Source: Pedobacter riviphilus (lineage in GTDB: Bacteria; Bacteroidota; Bacteroidia; Sphingobacteriales; Sphingobacteriaceae). From it: 64,000 nt of DNA. The DNA is taken from contig NZ_CP061171.1 of assembly GCF_014692875.1 (NCBI RefSeq), positions 2,294,001 to 2,358,000 of the forward strand, written 5' to 3'. Shown one piece after another: positions 27,578 to 36,008 of this stretch (its first letter is position 1; every line of letters starts with the position of its first letter). The notes below the pieces were generated by a model, which saw only the letters and a program-made list of their open reading frames with translations, ran no database searches and was not told the origin of the DNA. A program made the position numbers and the translations under genes.

Positions 27578-28437
27578 TAACCTAAAATCTCCTCTACGTG
27601 TTTTTCGATGTTCGTACAGATCTGATCTACCGGGAGGTCGTTCGCATCTTCTCCAAACGGGTTCTCTATTTCTTCAGCTATCAGCTCCAAACTTGCTAAT
27701 ACATAGAGAATAAAGGGTACAATCGGCACCACGAAATAACCCAAACTGAATACCCATCCAAAAGGTAAAGTAATAACGTAAATAAAGATAAACTTCTTGA
27801 TAAAAGCACTGTAAGAATATGGGATCGGTGTATTTTTGATACGTTCGCAAGCGCCGCAGATATCGGTAAATTGATTAAAATCGCCTGAAAGCACAATAAA
27901 CTGCTCCTGTGAGATAGCACCTTTTCCAAGTAATTCGTATAACCTGTTAATCAAGCTTCCTGCAATCTGGTTTGGTACGTGTTTACCCTCTTCAACCTCT
28001 ATTAAAAGGCTATTTTTGCCAAAATACATTCTTTCGCGTAAATGTTCCTTTAAGGCAAAAGCATATTTAGGGATGCCATATTCGAAAAAACGGACATCTT
28101 CCTCTGTTAATTTAAGTGCTTTTATTTTCAAGGCCAGGTTACGACTCACATTGGTTAGCGATCCCAACAACTTTCTTCCTTCCCACCACCTGTCGTATGC
28201 TGTATTTGTTCTAAAAACCAGTAGCATGGATAATACAAAGCCCAATAAGCTGTGCATCATACCAATATTGGTTACATAACTGCTTTTCGATAGTTGAAAA
28301 AAATTGAGTTCTGCAAATGCCACCAAACCCGAAAAAACTGCTACAGCTAGCATTAATGGCCACAGTTTCCGAAAAGTGTCGCTTTTGTGAATATGAAAAA
28401 TGAAGGTACTCCAGTCTTTAGGATTGTAATTAATCAT
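27577..28437 (-). CDS. Bestrophin-family anion channel
   Basis: 286 residues with four predicted helices, including SYVTNIGMMHSLLGFVLSMLLVFRTNTAYDRWWEGRK, the bestrophin/UPF0187 signature (about 32-68). Cytoplasmic helices follow, with LPFGWVFSLGYFVVPIVPFILYV near the C-terminus. Bacterial bestrophins form pentameric channels for anions, or for cations in some cases. Overlaps the HDAC-like gene by one base, as a TAATG. No regulator is nearby. Strong family match, unknown physiological role. Confidence 0.92.
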   Translation of the reverse strand: MINYNPKDWSTFIFHIHKSDTFRKLWPLMLAVAVFSGLVAFAELNFFQLSKSSYVTNIGMMHSLLGFVLSMLLVFRTNTAYDRWWEGRKLLGSLTNVSRNLALKIKALKLTEEDVRFFEYGIPKYAFALKEHLRERMYFGKNSLLIEVEEGKHVPNQIAGSLINRLYELLGKGAISQEQFIVLSGDFNQFTDICGACERIKNTPIPYSYSAFIKKFIFIYVITLPFGWVFSLGYFVVPIVPFILYVLASLELIAEEIENPFGEDANDLPVDQICTNIEKHVEEILG

Positions 28438-28469
28438 TTCTTATTTTTTTAATGAGCGTCTGTGCTTTG

Positions 28470-29759
28470 TTATTGTAAAACCTCTTTACTTACTTTTAAA
28501 AGCGCTTTTCCGGCGTGGTAAACATCTTCGAAAGAGTTATAAAGTGGAACTGCACTTAAACGGATCACATCAGGCTCGCGCCAATCGCCAAGTATATGAT
28601 TAGCCATTAAACCATCAAAGATCTGTTTACCATTACGCTGTGCGATGATGGATAATTGGGCTCCTCTATCTTTAGCGATTTTAGGTGTGATAATCTTAAA
28701 CTGCTCTACACCTATTTCTTTATTTACTTCATTTATAATAAATTCAAGATAGGCAGTTAAAGCAATACTTTTACTTCTTAACGGCTCCATAAAGCCCGCC
28801 TGTTCGAAAATCTGAAGAGAAGCATGATATAAAGCCATAGGCATTACCTGCGTACAACTTACCTGCCAACCGTCTGCCCCAGCTTCAGGAATAAAGCCTT
28901 TTTCCATTTTAAAACGCTTACGCTCCTGGTAGCCCCACCATCCAGCAAAGCGATTTAATTTGGTATTATTGAAATGTTTTTCATGAACAAAGATTCCGCT
29001 TATTCCTCCTGGACCTGAATTTTGATATTTGTATGAGCACCAACAAGCAAAATCGATATCCCAATCGTGAAGCTTTAAGGGCACATTACCTGCAGCATGC
29101 GCCAAATCCCAGCCTACAATTGCGCCGATTTCATGCCCTGCCTTTGTAATGGTTTCCATATCATACCACTGCCCGGTGTAATAATTAATTCCACCAAATA
29201 ACACCAACGCAATTTCGCCTGCATTTTCTTTGATCTGAACAACAATATCCTCCGTACGGAGTATTTCCTCGCCTCCTCTAGGGAAAACCTCTATAATCGC
29301 TTCTTTTGGATCGAAACCGTGAAACCTTACCTGGCTTTCTATTGCATATTGGTCAGACGGGAATGCGCCGCCTTCCATAATAATTTTGAAACGCTTGCCT
29401 TTGGGCTGATAAAAACTAACCATTAACAAATGGAGATTCACGGTTAAGGTATTCATTGGGCAAACTTCCGATGGTAATGCGCCAACAATTGGGGCCATTA
29501 ACTTTTTAAGTGCCTTGTGGTAGAACATCCAGGGTTCGTTTCCATCGAACCAGCCCTCTACAGCATAGTTGGCCCAGTTATTAAGCTGACCTTTTAAAAC
29601 TTCACCAGCTACTTTAGGTTGAAGCCCTAATGAGTTACCACACAGATAAATAAAATCTTTTCCATTGTGGTTCGGAAATAAGAACTGAGACCGAAAATCA
29701 CGTAACTTGTCCGCTTCGTCTTTTGCTTGCGCAAATAATAAGTTGTTTTCAAAATTCAT
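28470..29759 (-). CDS. kynU: Kynureninase
   Basis: 429 residues from the ATG at 29759 (MNFENNLLF). A longer frame reaches back to 29810, but that extension would translate the upstream terminator. PLP fold-type I: the active-site lysine lies in FACWCSYKYQNSGPGGISG and the cofactor-binding region includes WDLAHAAGNVPLKLHDWDIDFA. KynU cleaves kynurenine to anthranilate and alanine, or 3-hydroxykynurenine to 3-hydroxyanthranilate for NAD synthesis. Other kynurenine genes are not in the window. Its 3' end adjoins bestrophin, with 32 bp between. Confidence 0.97.
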   Translation of the reverse strand: MNFENNLLFAQAKDEADKLRDFRSQFLFPNHNGKDFIYLCGNSLGLQPKVAGEVLKGQLNNWANYAVEGWFDGNEPWMFYHKALKKLMAPIVGALPSEVCPMNTLTVNLHLLMVSFYQPKGKRFKIIMEGGAFPSDQYAIESQVRFHGFDPKEAIIEVFPRGGEEILRTEDIVVQIKENAGEIALVLFGGINYYTGQWYDMETITKAGHEIGAIVGWDLAHAAGNVPLKLHDWDIDFACWCSYKYQNSGPGGISGIFVHEKHFNNTKLNRFAGWWGYQERKRFKMEKGFIPEAGADGWQVSCTQVMPMALYHASLQIFEQAGFMEPLRSKSIALTAYLEFIINEVNKEIGVEQFKIITPKIAKDRGAQLSIIAQRNGKQIFDGLMANHILGDWREPDVIRLSAVPLYNSFEDVYHAGKALLKVSKEVLQ

Positions 29760-29773
29760 CGCCTCAATATTAC

Positions 29774-29816
29774 AAAAAAAGCAGGTATTGTTTCCAAACC
29801 TGCTTTTCAATTATGT
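29774..29816 (-). terminator. Rho-independent terminator between AAG glycosylase and kynureninase
   Basis: On the minus strand AAAAGCAGGT and ACCTGCTTTTTTT pair around TTGGAAACAAT. It lies just after the glycosylase stop and before the kynU start, which supports separate transcripts and the shorter kynU start. Confidence 0.83.
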
Positions 29817-29823
29817 TATTTTA

Positions 29824-30429
29824 TTAAACCTTATTCGGTTTACTCACATATTTATTGCCTTTTACAAAGAACCGCCAAGGCAACAAAGCATGCTCCTTTG
29901 CGTATGCAATACCCACACGGGGTGTAGCTACAATATCTTCGTTTTGATATCGAATAGCATGGTCTTCGATCCAGATTTCATTACCGGTAAGATTTTTGGC
30001 ATTAAAAGTTCTATCTATCCCTAGTGCTTTTGCCGCAGAACCCGGACCAGCTGAAATTGCGCCTTTTGTATGCAACATATTTCTCCTCTGTTCAATAATA
30101 TCAATCCCAATCAAAGGCTCTATACCCCTAATTAAAACAGCATGTGGATCATTTTCTTTTGAACTTACAACATTGAAGAGATTGTGCATACCATAACAGA
30201 GGTATACATAGGCAATACCGCCGCTACCATACATAGTTTCTGTTCGGCTGGTTCTGCGACCACCATAGGCATGCGAAGCTTTATCCTTTATGCCAAAATA
30301 AGCTTCGGTCTCTACGATAATCCCTGCGCTGATTTCGTTATCAATTTTGGTATACAATACCTTACCCAACAGATCTTTAGCTAGGCTAACCACGTCTTCA
30401 TTCAGATAGTATTCTTCTTTTAGTTTCAA
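29824..30429 (-). CDS. DNA-3-methyladenine glycosylase (AAG/MPG family)
   Basis: 201 residues. The catalytic glutamate sits in GIIVETEAYFG (about 37-47), with KASHAYGGRRTSRTETMYGSGGIAYVYLCYGMHN following (about 50-83), and GPGSAAKALGIDRTFN near the C-terminus. This family excises 3-methyladenine, hypoxanthine and related bases to start base-excision repair. It ends at a terminator before kynU, and the fRMsr gene lies 13 bp upstream on the same strand, so these two may be cotranscribed. Complete and normal length. Confidence 0.95.
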   Translation of the reverse strand: MKLKEEYYLNEDVVSLAKDLLGKVLYTKIDNEISAGIIVETEAYFGIKDKASHAYGGRRTSRTETMYGSGGIAYVYLCYGMHNLFNVVSSKENDPHAVLIRGIEPLIGIDIIEQRRNMLHTKGAISAGPGSAAKALGIDRTFNAKNLTGNEIWIEDHAIRYQNEDIVATPRVGIAYAKEHALLPWRFFVKGNKYVSKPNKV

Positions 30430-30442
30430 TACATTACCTTAA

Positions 30443-30922
30443 CTACCTGTTTAATAAAATGGATATAACCTGCTCTAAATAAACCTTATCCGTTTCATCA
30501 AATTTATTTAAAACCTCGCTATCCACGTCTAGAACCCCTATCACTTCTCCGTTCACCATCAAGGGTAAAACAATTTCTGATCTCGAAGCCGATGCACAGG
30601 CGATGTGACCAGGGAATTCCTCAACATCAGGAACAATAATGGTTTCTGCCTGTTGCCAGGACGCGCCACATACCCCTTTCCCTTTTTTAATGCGTGTACA
30701 GGCTACCGGACCTTGAAATGGCCCCAGCACCAATTCATCTTCTTTAACCAAATAAAACCCTACCCAGAACCAGTTAAATTGCTCTTTGAGCGCCGCTGCG
30801 ACATTTGCGAGATTTGCAATAAAATCTGTTTCGCCATAAAGCAAAGCATCTATCTGAGGGATGATTGACTGATATTGCTCTTCCTTTGATGTGTTTCTGG
30901 TAATGGTTAAATCTTCTGCCAT
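30443..30922 (-). CDS. GAF-domain free methionine-R-sulfoxide reductase
   Basis: 159 residues from ATG 30922 (MAEDLTITRN). A longer in-frame start at 30973 lacks family residues. All three conserved cysteines are seen in PVACTRIKKGKGVCGASW and FPGHIACASASRSEIVLPL, the fRMsr (YebR/MsrC) pattern, on a GAF fold. The enzyme reduces free methionine-(R)-sulfoxide in the cytoplasm. It is upstream of the AAG glycosylase and its 5' end faces the CrtA-like gene, making a divergent pair of damage-related and metabolic genes. Confidence 0.93.
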   Translation of the reverse strand: MAEDLTITRNTSKEEQYQSIIPQIDALLYGETDFIANLANVAAALKEQFNWFWVGFYLVKEDELVLGPFQGPVACTRIKKGKGVCGASWQQAETIIVPDVEEFPGHIACASASRSEIVLPLMVNGEVIGVLDVDSEVLNKFDETDKVYLEQVISILLNR

Positions 30923-31053
30923 TTTAATTTTTCTATAATCAAAGTTAGTTATGATTTGTGAGATACAAAGCAATGGTGGGTTTTAATGACGAAAATTTGA
31001 ATGATAACCTATTCTTAAAATCCTTAGTTTTGGCATCATTAATCGTAAAGTTT

Positions 31054-31743
31054 ATGATCGTAGCCTTAACCATTACCAAATTCCGTAGCCTCACCATTCC
31101 TTTTGCTTTTATGGGAATGGCTGTTTTACGGTTGCCATTGTGGTTGAATAAAAGATGCAGGTTCTGGAAGTTAATGGGAAGCGGAAAAGATGCTCAGGTA
31201 GATTTAGCTCCTGATTACAAACATTGGGCTGTGCTTACTACCTGGGATAACAGGAAGGATTGTGATGTTTTTTATCGTGATTCTTTTGTGATGAAATGGT
31301 TTGGTTTCTTCGGAGTTGAAAGCTTTACTATATTATTAAACCCTTTATCTAGTCATGGCTTATGGTCAGCAGTACAGCCATTTAAATCCGATATAGCAAG
31401 TAATGTCCACACGGATAAGATTGCTGTAATTACAAGGGCAGCAATTAAATTTAACAAGTTAAAAGAGTTTAGGCAGAATATTAAAAGAGCAGCTGATGCT
31501 ATGCGCACTGCACCAGGCTTTATCTTGTCGGCAGGTATTGGTGAAAACCCATTTTTCGATCAGGCCACCTTTTCGATCTGGGCCGATGCAGATAGTATGA
31601 AAAACTATGCGTATAAATCTTTTGATCATTCTGATGTGATTAAGCTTACCAGGGAGCGCGAGTGGTATAAAGAAGAATTATTTGCCCGCTTCTCGATTGT
31701 AGATACCTGGGGTACACTGAATGGCATATCTGTTGAATTGTAA
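31054..31743 (+). CDS. CrtA-like (spheroidene monooxygenase-related) protein
   Basis: 229 residues from the ATG at 31054 (MIVALTITKF). The ORF could extend to 30958, but that overlaps the divergent fRMsr upstream region. WKLMGSGKDAQVDLAPDYKHWAVLTTWDN (about 46-74) and the later WYKEELFARFSIVDTWGTLNG match the spheroidene monooxygenase family, which oxidises carotenoids in phototrophs. Many heterotrophic Bacteroidetes carry such a gene of unknown use, and no carotenoid genes are in this window. A small conserved gene follows after 17 bp. Confidence 0.75.
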   Translation: MIVALTITKFRSLTIPFAFMGMAVLRLPLWLNKRCRFWKLMGSGKDAQVDLAPDYKHWAVLTTWDNRKDCDVFYRDSFVMKWFGFFGVESFTILLNPLSSHGLWSAVQPFKSDIASNVHTDKIAVITRAAIKFNKLKEFRQNIKRAADAMRTAPGFILSAGIGENPFFDQATFSIWADADSMKNYAYKSFDHSDVIKLTREREWYKEELFARFSIVDTWGTLNGISVEL

Positions 31744-31760
31744 ATAAAAATATAAAATAA

Positions 31761-32012
31761 ATGAGAGTAGTAGCAGAACTTCCACATCCGGAATGTAAGA
31801 TCACCATTTTTTCGATGAACCAAAAGTATATTGTAAAGTTTGAGCAGGGTACCTTTGAGCAAAGTTATAAACTTGCAGAACTTGATCTAAGTGGGGGCGG
31901 TGTTAATGATGTGTTTGAAATTATAGACGAAGTGTTTATTCAAACAGTAATAGCTCGTTTTAAAATAATGCGTTCTGATTTCACGGCGGCCTATAACAGG
32001 CATCAATACTAG
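31761..32012 (+). CDS. Small conserved hypothetical protein
   Basis: 83 residues with no signal peptide. Sequence such as MRVVAELPHPECKITIFSMNQKYIVKFEQGTFEQSYKLAELDLSGGG resembles a small conserved protein found in Bacteroidetes genomes, whose function I do not know. Probably cytoplasmic with alternating beta strands. It follows the CrtA-like gene by 17 bp on the same strand, so it is a candidate partner. A minus-strand ORF over its start is a shadow. Confidence 0.7.
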   Translation: MRVVAELPHPECKITIFSMNQKYIVKFEQGTFEQSYKLAELDLSGGGVNDVFEIIDEVFIQTVIARFKIMRSDFTAAYNRHQY

Positions 32013-32508
32013 TATTTATTAATATAACTAATTGATTTTTAGAGTATTATTTGTTTGTTCGAAATAATATTTCGAATATTGGATTGTTTTTAGAAAGAAA
32101 AGCACTTCTAATAAATAGTAATTGTTTAAATTAATTTATATAAACAATTGATATATTGATTTTTATACACAATAACAAAATATAATTTCACCTGCTTATT
32201 TTGCCAAATAAATGGGAGGTTTGGACTTTTTTCATCCTGTAGTGAACAATATCTATTTTGTAGCCCTGAAATAAATTCATGGTGACCAATCTCTTCTAAG
32301 GTTACTTAAAATAGATTCTCGGCTGCGCCCGAAATGACTGATCGCGGGATTGACCCGTTCGTAAATGAATATTTAATAAAAATGCGCATAAATGAAATAT
32401 GTATTCATCTGTGCGCATTAATGGTTAATACAAGAAGATCTTGAAACAAGTTCAGGATAACGCTCGTAGAATGTTCCTTATGCTTGGCGCTTCTGTGGCT
32501 AAAACTTA
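32013..32508. repeat. AT-rich intergenic region with hairpins and REP-like fragments
   Basis: No ORF is credible. Remnants of the dispersed element are seen at about 32266-32290 (CCTGAAATAAATTCATGGTGAC) and about 32436-32460 (TTGAAACAAGTTCAGGATAACG). At 32381-32419 the arms AATGCGCATAAATGAA and TTCATCTGTGCGCATT pair across seven bases with two G.U-type positions. The left half is a long A/T-rich stretch with no visible signal. Promoter and terminator positions are not resolved. Confidence 0.55.
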
Positions 32509-32844
32509 TTAAGCAATCACCGTGTCGTGTACCACTACCCTGTACCAGTTTTTCGAAAATTTCTCTACGGCGTCTAAATGTGCTTTATCTTCCTGATAAG
32601 CATTATGGTCTGCGATGTTGGCAAATGTAATGGTTAGCGAATAAGTAAAAGAGTTATCGGTTACCGGACGTACAGGTGTGTTAGCAGCTAAACCGTAACT
32701 TAATGTTTTGATATATTTGATTGGTTTTAAGCTTTCAAAAAAATTGGCGAAATCTGCAATTTCGGCTTTAGTTAGTTGAGGTTTTAACCAGAACATTACG
32801 AAGTGTTGGATCTGTCCTTTATCTGCGGTTTGAGTTTCTATCAT
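32509..32844 (-). CDS. Dabb family protein (stress-responsive A/B barrel)
   Basis: 111 residues. IQHFVMFWLKPQLTKAEIADFANFFESL (about 11-38) and the late YQEDKAHLDAVEKFSKNW fit the dimeric alpha/beta-barrel Dabb domain. Members include stress-induced plant proteins and enzymes that act on small hydrophobic molecules, with no single function. Complete single-domain protein. It lies upstream of a large intergenic gap and downstream of the Gly-zipper lipoprotein gene on the same strand, with a terminator between. Confidence 0.85.
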   Translation of the reverse strand: MIETQTADKGQIQHFVMFWLKPQLTKAEIADFANFFESLKPIKYIKTLSYGLAANTPVRPVTDNSFTYSLTITFANIADHNAYQEDKAHLDAVEKFSKNWYRVVVHDTVIA

Positions 32845-32883
32845 GGTTCTTTTTTCACTAATATATAAATCATTTTTTTGGGC

Positions 32884-32920
32884 ACAAAAAAAAAGCCCCG
32901 ATTTTACAATCGAGACTTCC
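32884..32920 (-). terminator. Rho-independent terminator
   Basis: On the minus strand AAGTCTCGAT pairs imperfectly with ATCGGGGCTT around TGTAAA, then a run of T. It ends the Gly-zipper lipoprotein transcript. Confidence 0.78.
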
Positions 32921-32939
32921 TATTATCTTCTAAAGCTTT

Positions 32940-33434
32940 TTAGTTTTTAGGTTGCACACGGCCAGATTTTCTGTCTTCACCTCTACCGATTAAATAACCG
33001 CCACCAGCTCCAACTAATCCACCGATGATAGCACCTCTACCTTTTTTCTTATCGATTAATGCACCACCAACTGCTCCTGCCGCACCACCGATAACTGCAC
33101 CTTTAGCTGCATCGCTCCAGCCTTTTTTCTTAGCTGTTGGTTGTGCACCACCATAAGCGCCAGTAGAACCACCACCAGAACTTGCATAAGATCTAGATGA
33201 GCTTGCTCTCCTTGCTGCAGCTAATTCTGCCTGGTGTTTAGCTTCTTTTTCCTGTTCTACCTTGGCCACTTCGGCTTTTTTAAAGCTATCTAACCTTAAA
33301 CTATCTTTAACTGCTTTAATTGCCAATTGTTTTTCGGCCTGTTGTTGTTTTAATGCTGCTTCTTCTTTTGCCTTATTATTACAAGCAAATAAAACTGAAG
33401 AACTTAATGCGATTACTACCAATATCTTTTTCAT
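32940..33434 (-). CDS. Glycine-zipper lipoprotein
   Basis: 164 residues. A signal peptide MKKILVVIALSSSVLFAC ends in a lipobox. A charged helical, probably coiled-coil, stretch (about 20-80) precedes a Ser/Gly linker and a glycine zipper (about 110-150) with GAVIGGAAGAVGGALIDKKK and GAIIGGLVGAGGGYLIGRG. Such zippers pack helices within membranes and mark envelope proteins related to 17-kDa surface antigen or SlyB. The role is inferred only, envelope integrity or stress. The Gly-rich basic tail ends the protein. Confidence 0.82.
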   Translation of the reverse strand: MKKILVVIALSSSVLFACNNKAKEEAALKQQQAEKQLAIKAVKDSLRLDSFKKAEVAKVEQEKEAKHQAELAAARRASSSRSYASSGGGSTGAYGGAQPTAKKKGWSDAAKGAVIGGAAGAVGGALIDKKKGRGAIIGGLVGAGGGYLIGRGEDRKSGRVQPKN

Positions 33435-33565
33435 AACTCTTAATTTTTTAATATGACGCTTGTTTAGCTACCTAACCTCGCTAAACAGGTTTCAATGTGT
33501 TGTATGATTTAGTTAATTACCCATACTAAAGAAAAAATGATGCCAAAATGTTTTGAAAAGAAAAA

Positions 33566-34291
33566 TTATTCCAATAAATCCATATACCAGAAGCCAGAAA
33601 GGGTTGTGGTTGAGCAAGGTGAATCGTCATCTTTTGTTGTTTTACTTGGAGCATTATAAGTTCTGAATACCTTCTCTCCGATGGTGAAAGTGATTTTACT
33701 CTTGAAAATTGGTCCTTCAAATGCAAAAGTATGAAACTCTCCATTTTCGCCGCAGGGATCGATATCTGCGGGAAGTTGCCTGATTAAATCAAGGCTGATT
33801 ACTTTTCCACAAAAATTTTCGAGATTTTGCTGTGTGCAAACAATGATGGTTTTATAGTTCAGGTTTAGGAATTCTTCAATTAAATGTTGTGTATCTTTTT
33901 TCCAAAGTGGAAAAATAGCCTTAAGTCCAATTTCTGCTAATTTGTTCTCGCGATAAGTACGTAAGTCCTCTAAAAAGATATCGCCAAAAATAGAATGGGT
34001 AATACCTTCCTCTTTAAATTTAGAAAGATGATGCTTCATGGTACTATCATAGGTTTCCATATCGGGCATTTCGCCCAAACGAATCTGATACAGTGGAATA
34101 CCAATGCTTTCAGCCTGTTTGATCAGTAAGGATTCCCTAACACCATGCATGGAAACACGGTTGTATTTTTCCGTAACTGTAGTAATCAGGTATCGGATTT
34201 CGATAGTTGAATCTTGTAAAGCATAATGCAAAGCCAATGTGCTGTCTTTACCACCACTCCAATTAAAAATGCAAATCTTTTTATCTGGCAT
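33566..34291 (-). CDS. Dph6-like PP-loop ATPase (COG2102)
   Basis: 241 residues. The PP-loop reads NWSGGKDSTLALHYAL (about 9-24). HGVRESLLIKQAESIGIPLYQI follows, and FGDIFLEDLRTYRENKLAEIGLKAIFPLW matches the Dph6 family (diphthine--ammonia ligase; adenylates a carboxylate and replaces AMP by ammonia). Bacteria have no diphthamide, so the substrate here is unknown. Its start overlaps the sirtuin gene by 11 bp, and a BtuF-like gene lies 8 bp further up on the same strand. Downstream of a B12-regulated operon, it could be an amide-forming enzyme of corrinoid salvage. That is an inference. Confidence 0.82.
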   Translation of the reverse strand: MPDKKICIFNWSGGKDSTLALHYALQDSTIEIRYLITTVTEKYNRVSMHGVRESLLIKQAESIGIPLYQIRLGEMPDMETYDSTMKHHLSKFKEEGITHSIFGDIFLEDLRTYRENKLAEIGLKAIFPLWKKDTQHLIEEFLNLNYKTIIVCTQQNLENFCGKVISLDLIRQLPADIDPCGENGEFHTFAFEGPIFKSKITFTIGEKVFRTYNAPSKTTKDDDSPCSTTTLSGFWYMDLLE

Positions 34292-34967
34292 TGGCTAGGA
34301 TTTCTTTTAACGTCGCAACGCCTTCTACTGCGTTTTTTTCAATGTTGATTATATTCTTATAACGCTTTACATCGGGTGTTTTTGGATCAATAATGTATTT
34401 ATCAACAAAGGAAGGCACAAAATCAATTAAACCTGCTGCGGGATAAACAGCTAACGAAGTTCCGATGAGCACAAACAGATCGGCTTGTTTGCAAAGTTTA
34501 ACGGCTACCTCTATCATGGGTACAGCTTCGCCAAACCAAACTACATGTGGACGAAGTTGAGAGCCCAGCTCACAAAGCTCGCCCATTTTTATTTCTGAAC
34601 CAACGATGGCATAGGTTAAATCTGCTTTTCTATCTGATTGAGACCTGGTAATTACGCCATGAAGATGGGTAACTTTGGTAGAGCCTGCCCTTTCGTGCAA
34701 ATCATCAATGTTTTGGGTAATAATTTCAACGTCGAAGTCTTTTTCCAGCTCGGCAAGCACCTGGTGAGCCAGATTAGGTTTCGCAGCTAAAACCTGCCTT
34801 CTTCTTTCATTATAAAATTCTTGTACCAATTCCGGATTTCTCTCCCAAGCCTCGGGGGTGGCTACATCATAAACATTATAGCCTTCCCATAATCCATCAG
34901 CATCCCTAAATGTTTTTAACCCACTTTCAGCACTGATCCCTGCTCCTGTTAAAACAACTAATTTCAT
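34281..34967 (-). CDS. CobB-type sirtuin (NAD-dependent protein deacylase, class III)
   Basis: 228 residues. Motifs are GAGISAESGLKTFRDADGLWEG (about 7-28), TQNIDDLHERAG (about 99-110) and the catalytic HLHG. The Tyr and Arg in EFYNERRRQ (about 70-78) mark a class III desuccinylase/demalonylase. The zinc ribbon is degenerate: between HLHG and QLRPHVVWFGE only one Cys remains of the four in E. coli CobB. CobB removes acyl groups from lysines with NAD+. It overlaps the PP-loop gene, and the BtuF-like gene starts 8 bp upstream. Confidence 0.9.
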   Translation of the reverse strand: MKLVVLTGAGISAESGLKTFRDADGLWEGYNVYDVATPEAWERNPELVQEFYNERRRQVLAAKPNLAHQVLAELEKDFDVEIITQNIDDLHERAGSTKVTHLHGVITRSQSDRKADLTYAIVGSEIKMGELCELGSQLRPHVVWFGEAVPMIEVAVKLCKQADLFVLIGTSLAVYPAAGLIDFVPSFVDKYIIDPKTPDVKRYKNIINIEKNAVEGVATLKEILANAR

Positions 34968-34975
34968 AAATGTGA

Positions 34976-35917
34976 TTATACAGATTTAAATGATTTCACA
35001 GGCTGGCTGTAGTTGATGAATTTTTTGGCTATGTTTTCGTCCGCCTTAAATATTTCAGGGTGAAACATACAAGCTAAAGCTTCAATACCCTCAACAAGTG
35101 TGCCTACACTAGGCTGGGTAAACATATCAAAATCAGCAATATAAACCTGGTTGTTTTTTACGGCCTCTAGCTCTTTCCAACCTGTTTTTGAGGTTAGCAG
35201 CTCCATTTCTTCCATGCTTCTTTCCATATCAAAACCACATGGGGCAATAACTAAAACCTCTGGATTATATTTCTGGATTTTATCCCATTGCGTTACAATA
35301 GAGTCACCACCAGGATTAGACAGCATATCAACACCACCAGCGGCAGCAATCTGAAAAGGAATCCAATGTCCGCAGTTATAAATCGGTTCTATCCACTCCA
35401 TCAGCATGATCCTTTTTAATGGCGCACGGTTTGCCCTAAGCTGATCTAAAATATGATCTGTTTTCTTTTGCAGCCCTGCCAGATAGTTTAACGCTATCTC
35501 TTCCTTTCCTAAAGCGTTGGCAATGGTAATAGCACATTCGAAAACATCCCGTAAGTTATTTGGTGATAAAGGAACTAGTACAGGTTGTTTACTGAGCTTC
35601 ATTACGGCTGTTTCGGTGCAAACCGTATCGATGTTGCACACTTCACATATATCCTGTGTAAAAACCACATCAGGTGCGATGCTTTCCAATAGTGCATCAT
35701 CTACCCAGTACAAACTTTTGCCTTGTGCTTTTGATGCAGAAAATATACGGTCTATTTCGATGCTCGAATAGTTTTTACCTTCTAATATGCATCGTACAAC
35801 TTTAGGCTGAGCTGCCGCCTCTTTAGGACATTCGAATGTTACGCCATGCAGGTATTCTTGCAGGCCCATATCGTAAATCATTTTTGTAGCAGCAGGTAAA
35901 AAGGAAACAACTTTCAT
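34976..35917 (-). CDS. BtuF-like corrinoid-binding protein without signal peptide
   Basis: 313 residues, periplasmic-binding-protein fold. It opens MKVVSFLPAATKMIYDMG, which matches the mature start of BtuF (RVVSLAP...). No signal peptide is present, so it is predicted to be cytoplasmic or has lost one. Later it contains CEVCN and APCGFDMERSMEEMELL. In E. coli BtuF delivers cobalamin to BtuCD, neither of which is encoded here. Followed by sirtuin (8 bp gap) and PP-loop genes in one likely operon. Substrate inferred from homology and the B12 locus. Confidence 0.82.
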   Translation of the reverse strand: MKVVSFLPAATKMIYDMGLQEYLHGVTFECPKEAAAQPKVVRCILEGKNYSSIEIDRIFSASKAQGKSLYWVDDALLESIAPDVVFTQDICEVCNIDTVCTETAVMKLSKQPVLVPLSPNNLRDVFECAITIANALGKEEIALNYLAGLQKKTDHILDQLRANRAPLKRIMLMEWIEPIYNCGHWIPFQIAAAGGVDMLSNPGGDSIVTQWDKIQKYNPEVLVIAPCGFDMERSMEEMELLTSKTGWKELEAVKNNQVYIADFDMFTQPSVGTLVEGIEALACMFHPEIFKADENIAKKFINYSQPVKSFKSV

Positions 35918-35931
35918 ATCAATATTTATGT

Positions 35932-35999
35932 ATTATCCTGAACTTGTTTCAGTATCTGATAGCCTTTATTAGATGCTAAAATAACTCAGCATGATGAGG
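35932..35999. repeat. REP-like intergenic element
   Basis: TATCCTGAACTTGTTTCAGTATCTGATAG at the left and AACTCAGCATGATGAGG at the right form one more copy of the dispersed repeat, placed between the BtuF-like gene start and a terminator. Confidence 0.65.
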
Positions 36000-36008
36000 A
36001 GTCTAAGT

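Noticed and set aside
29707..30384. Plus-strand ORFs across kynU and the AAG glycosylase
   Set aside because: Antisense to two well-conserved enzymes; no independent support.
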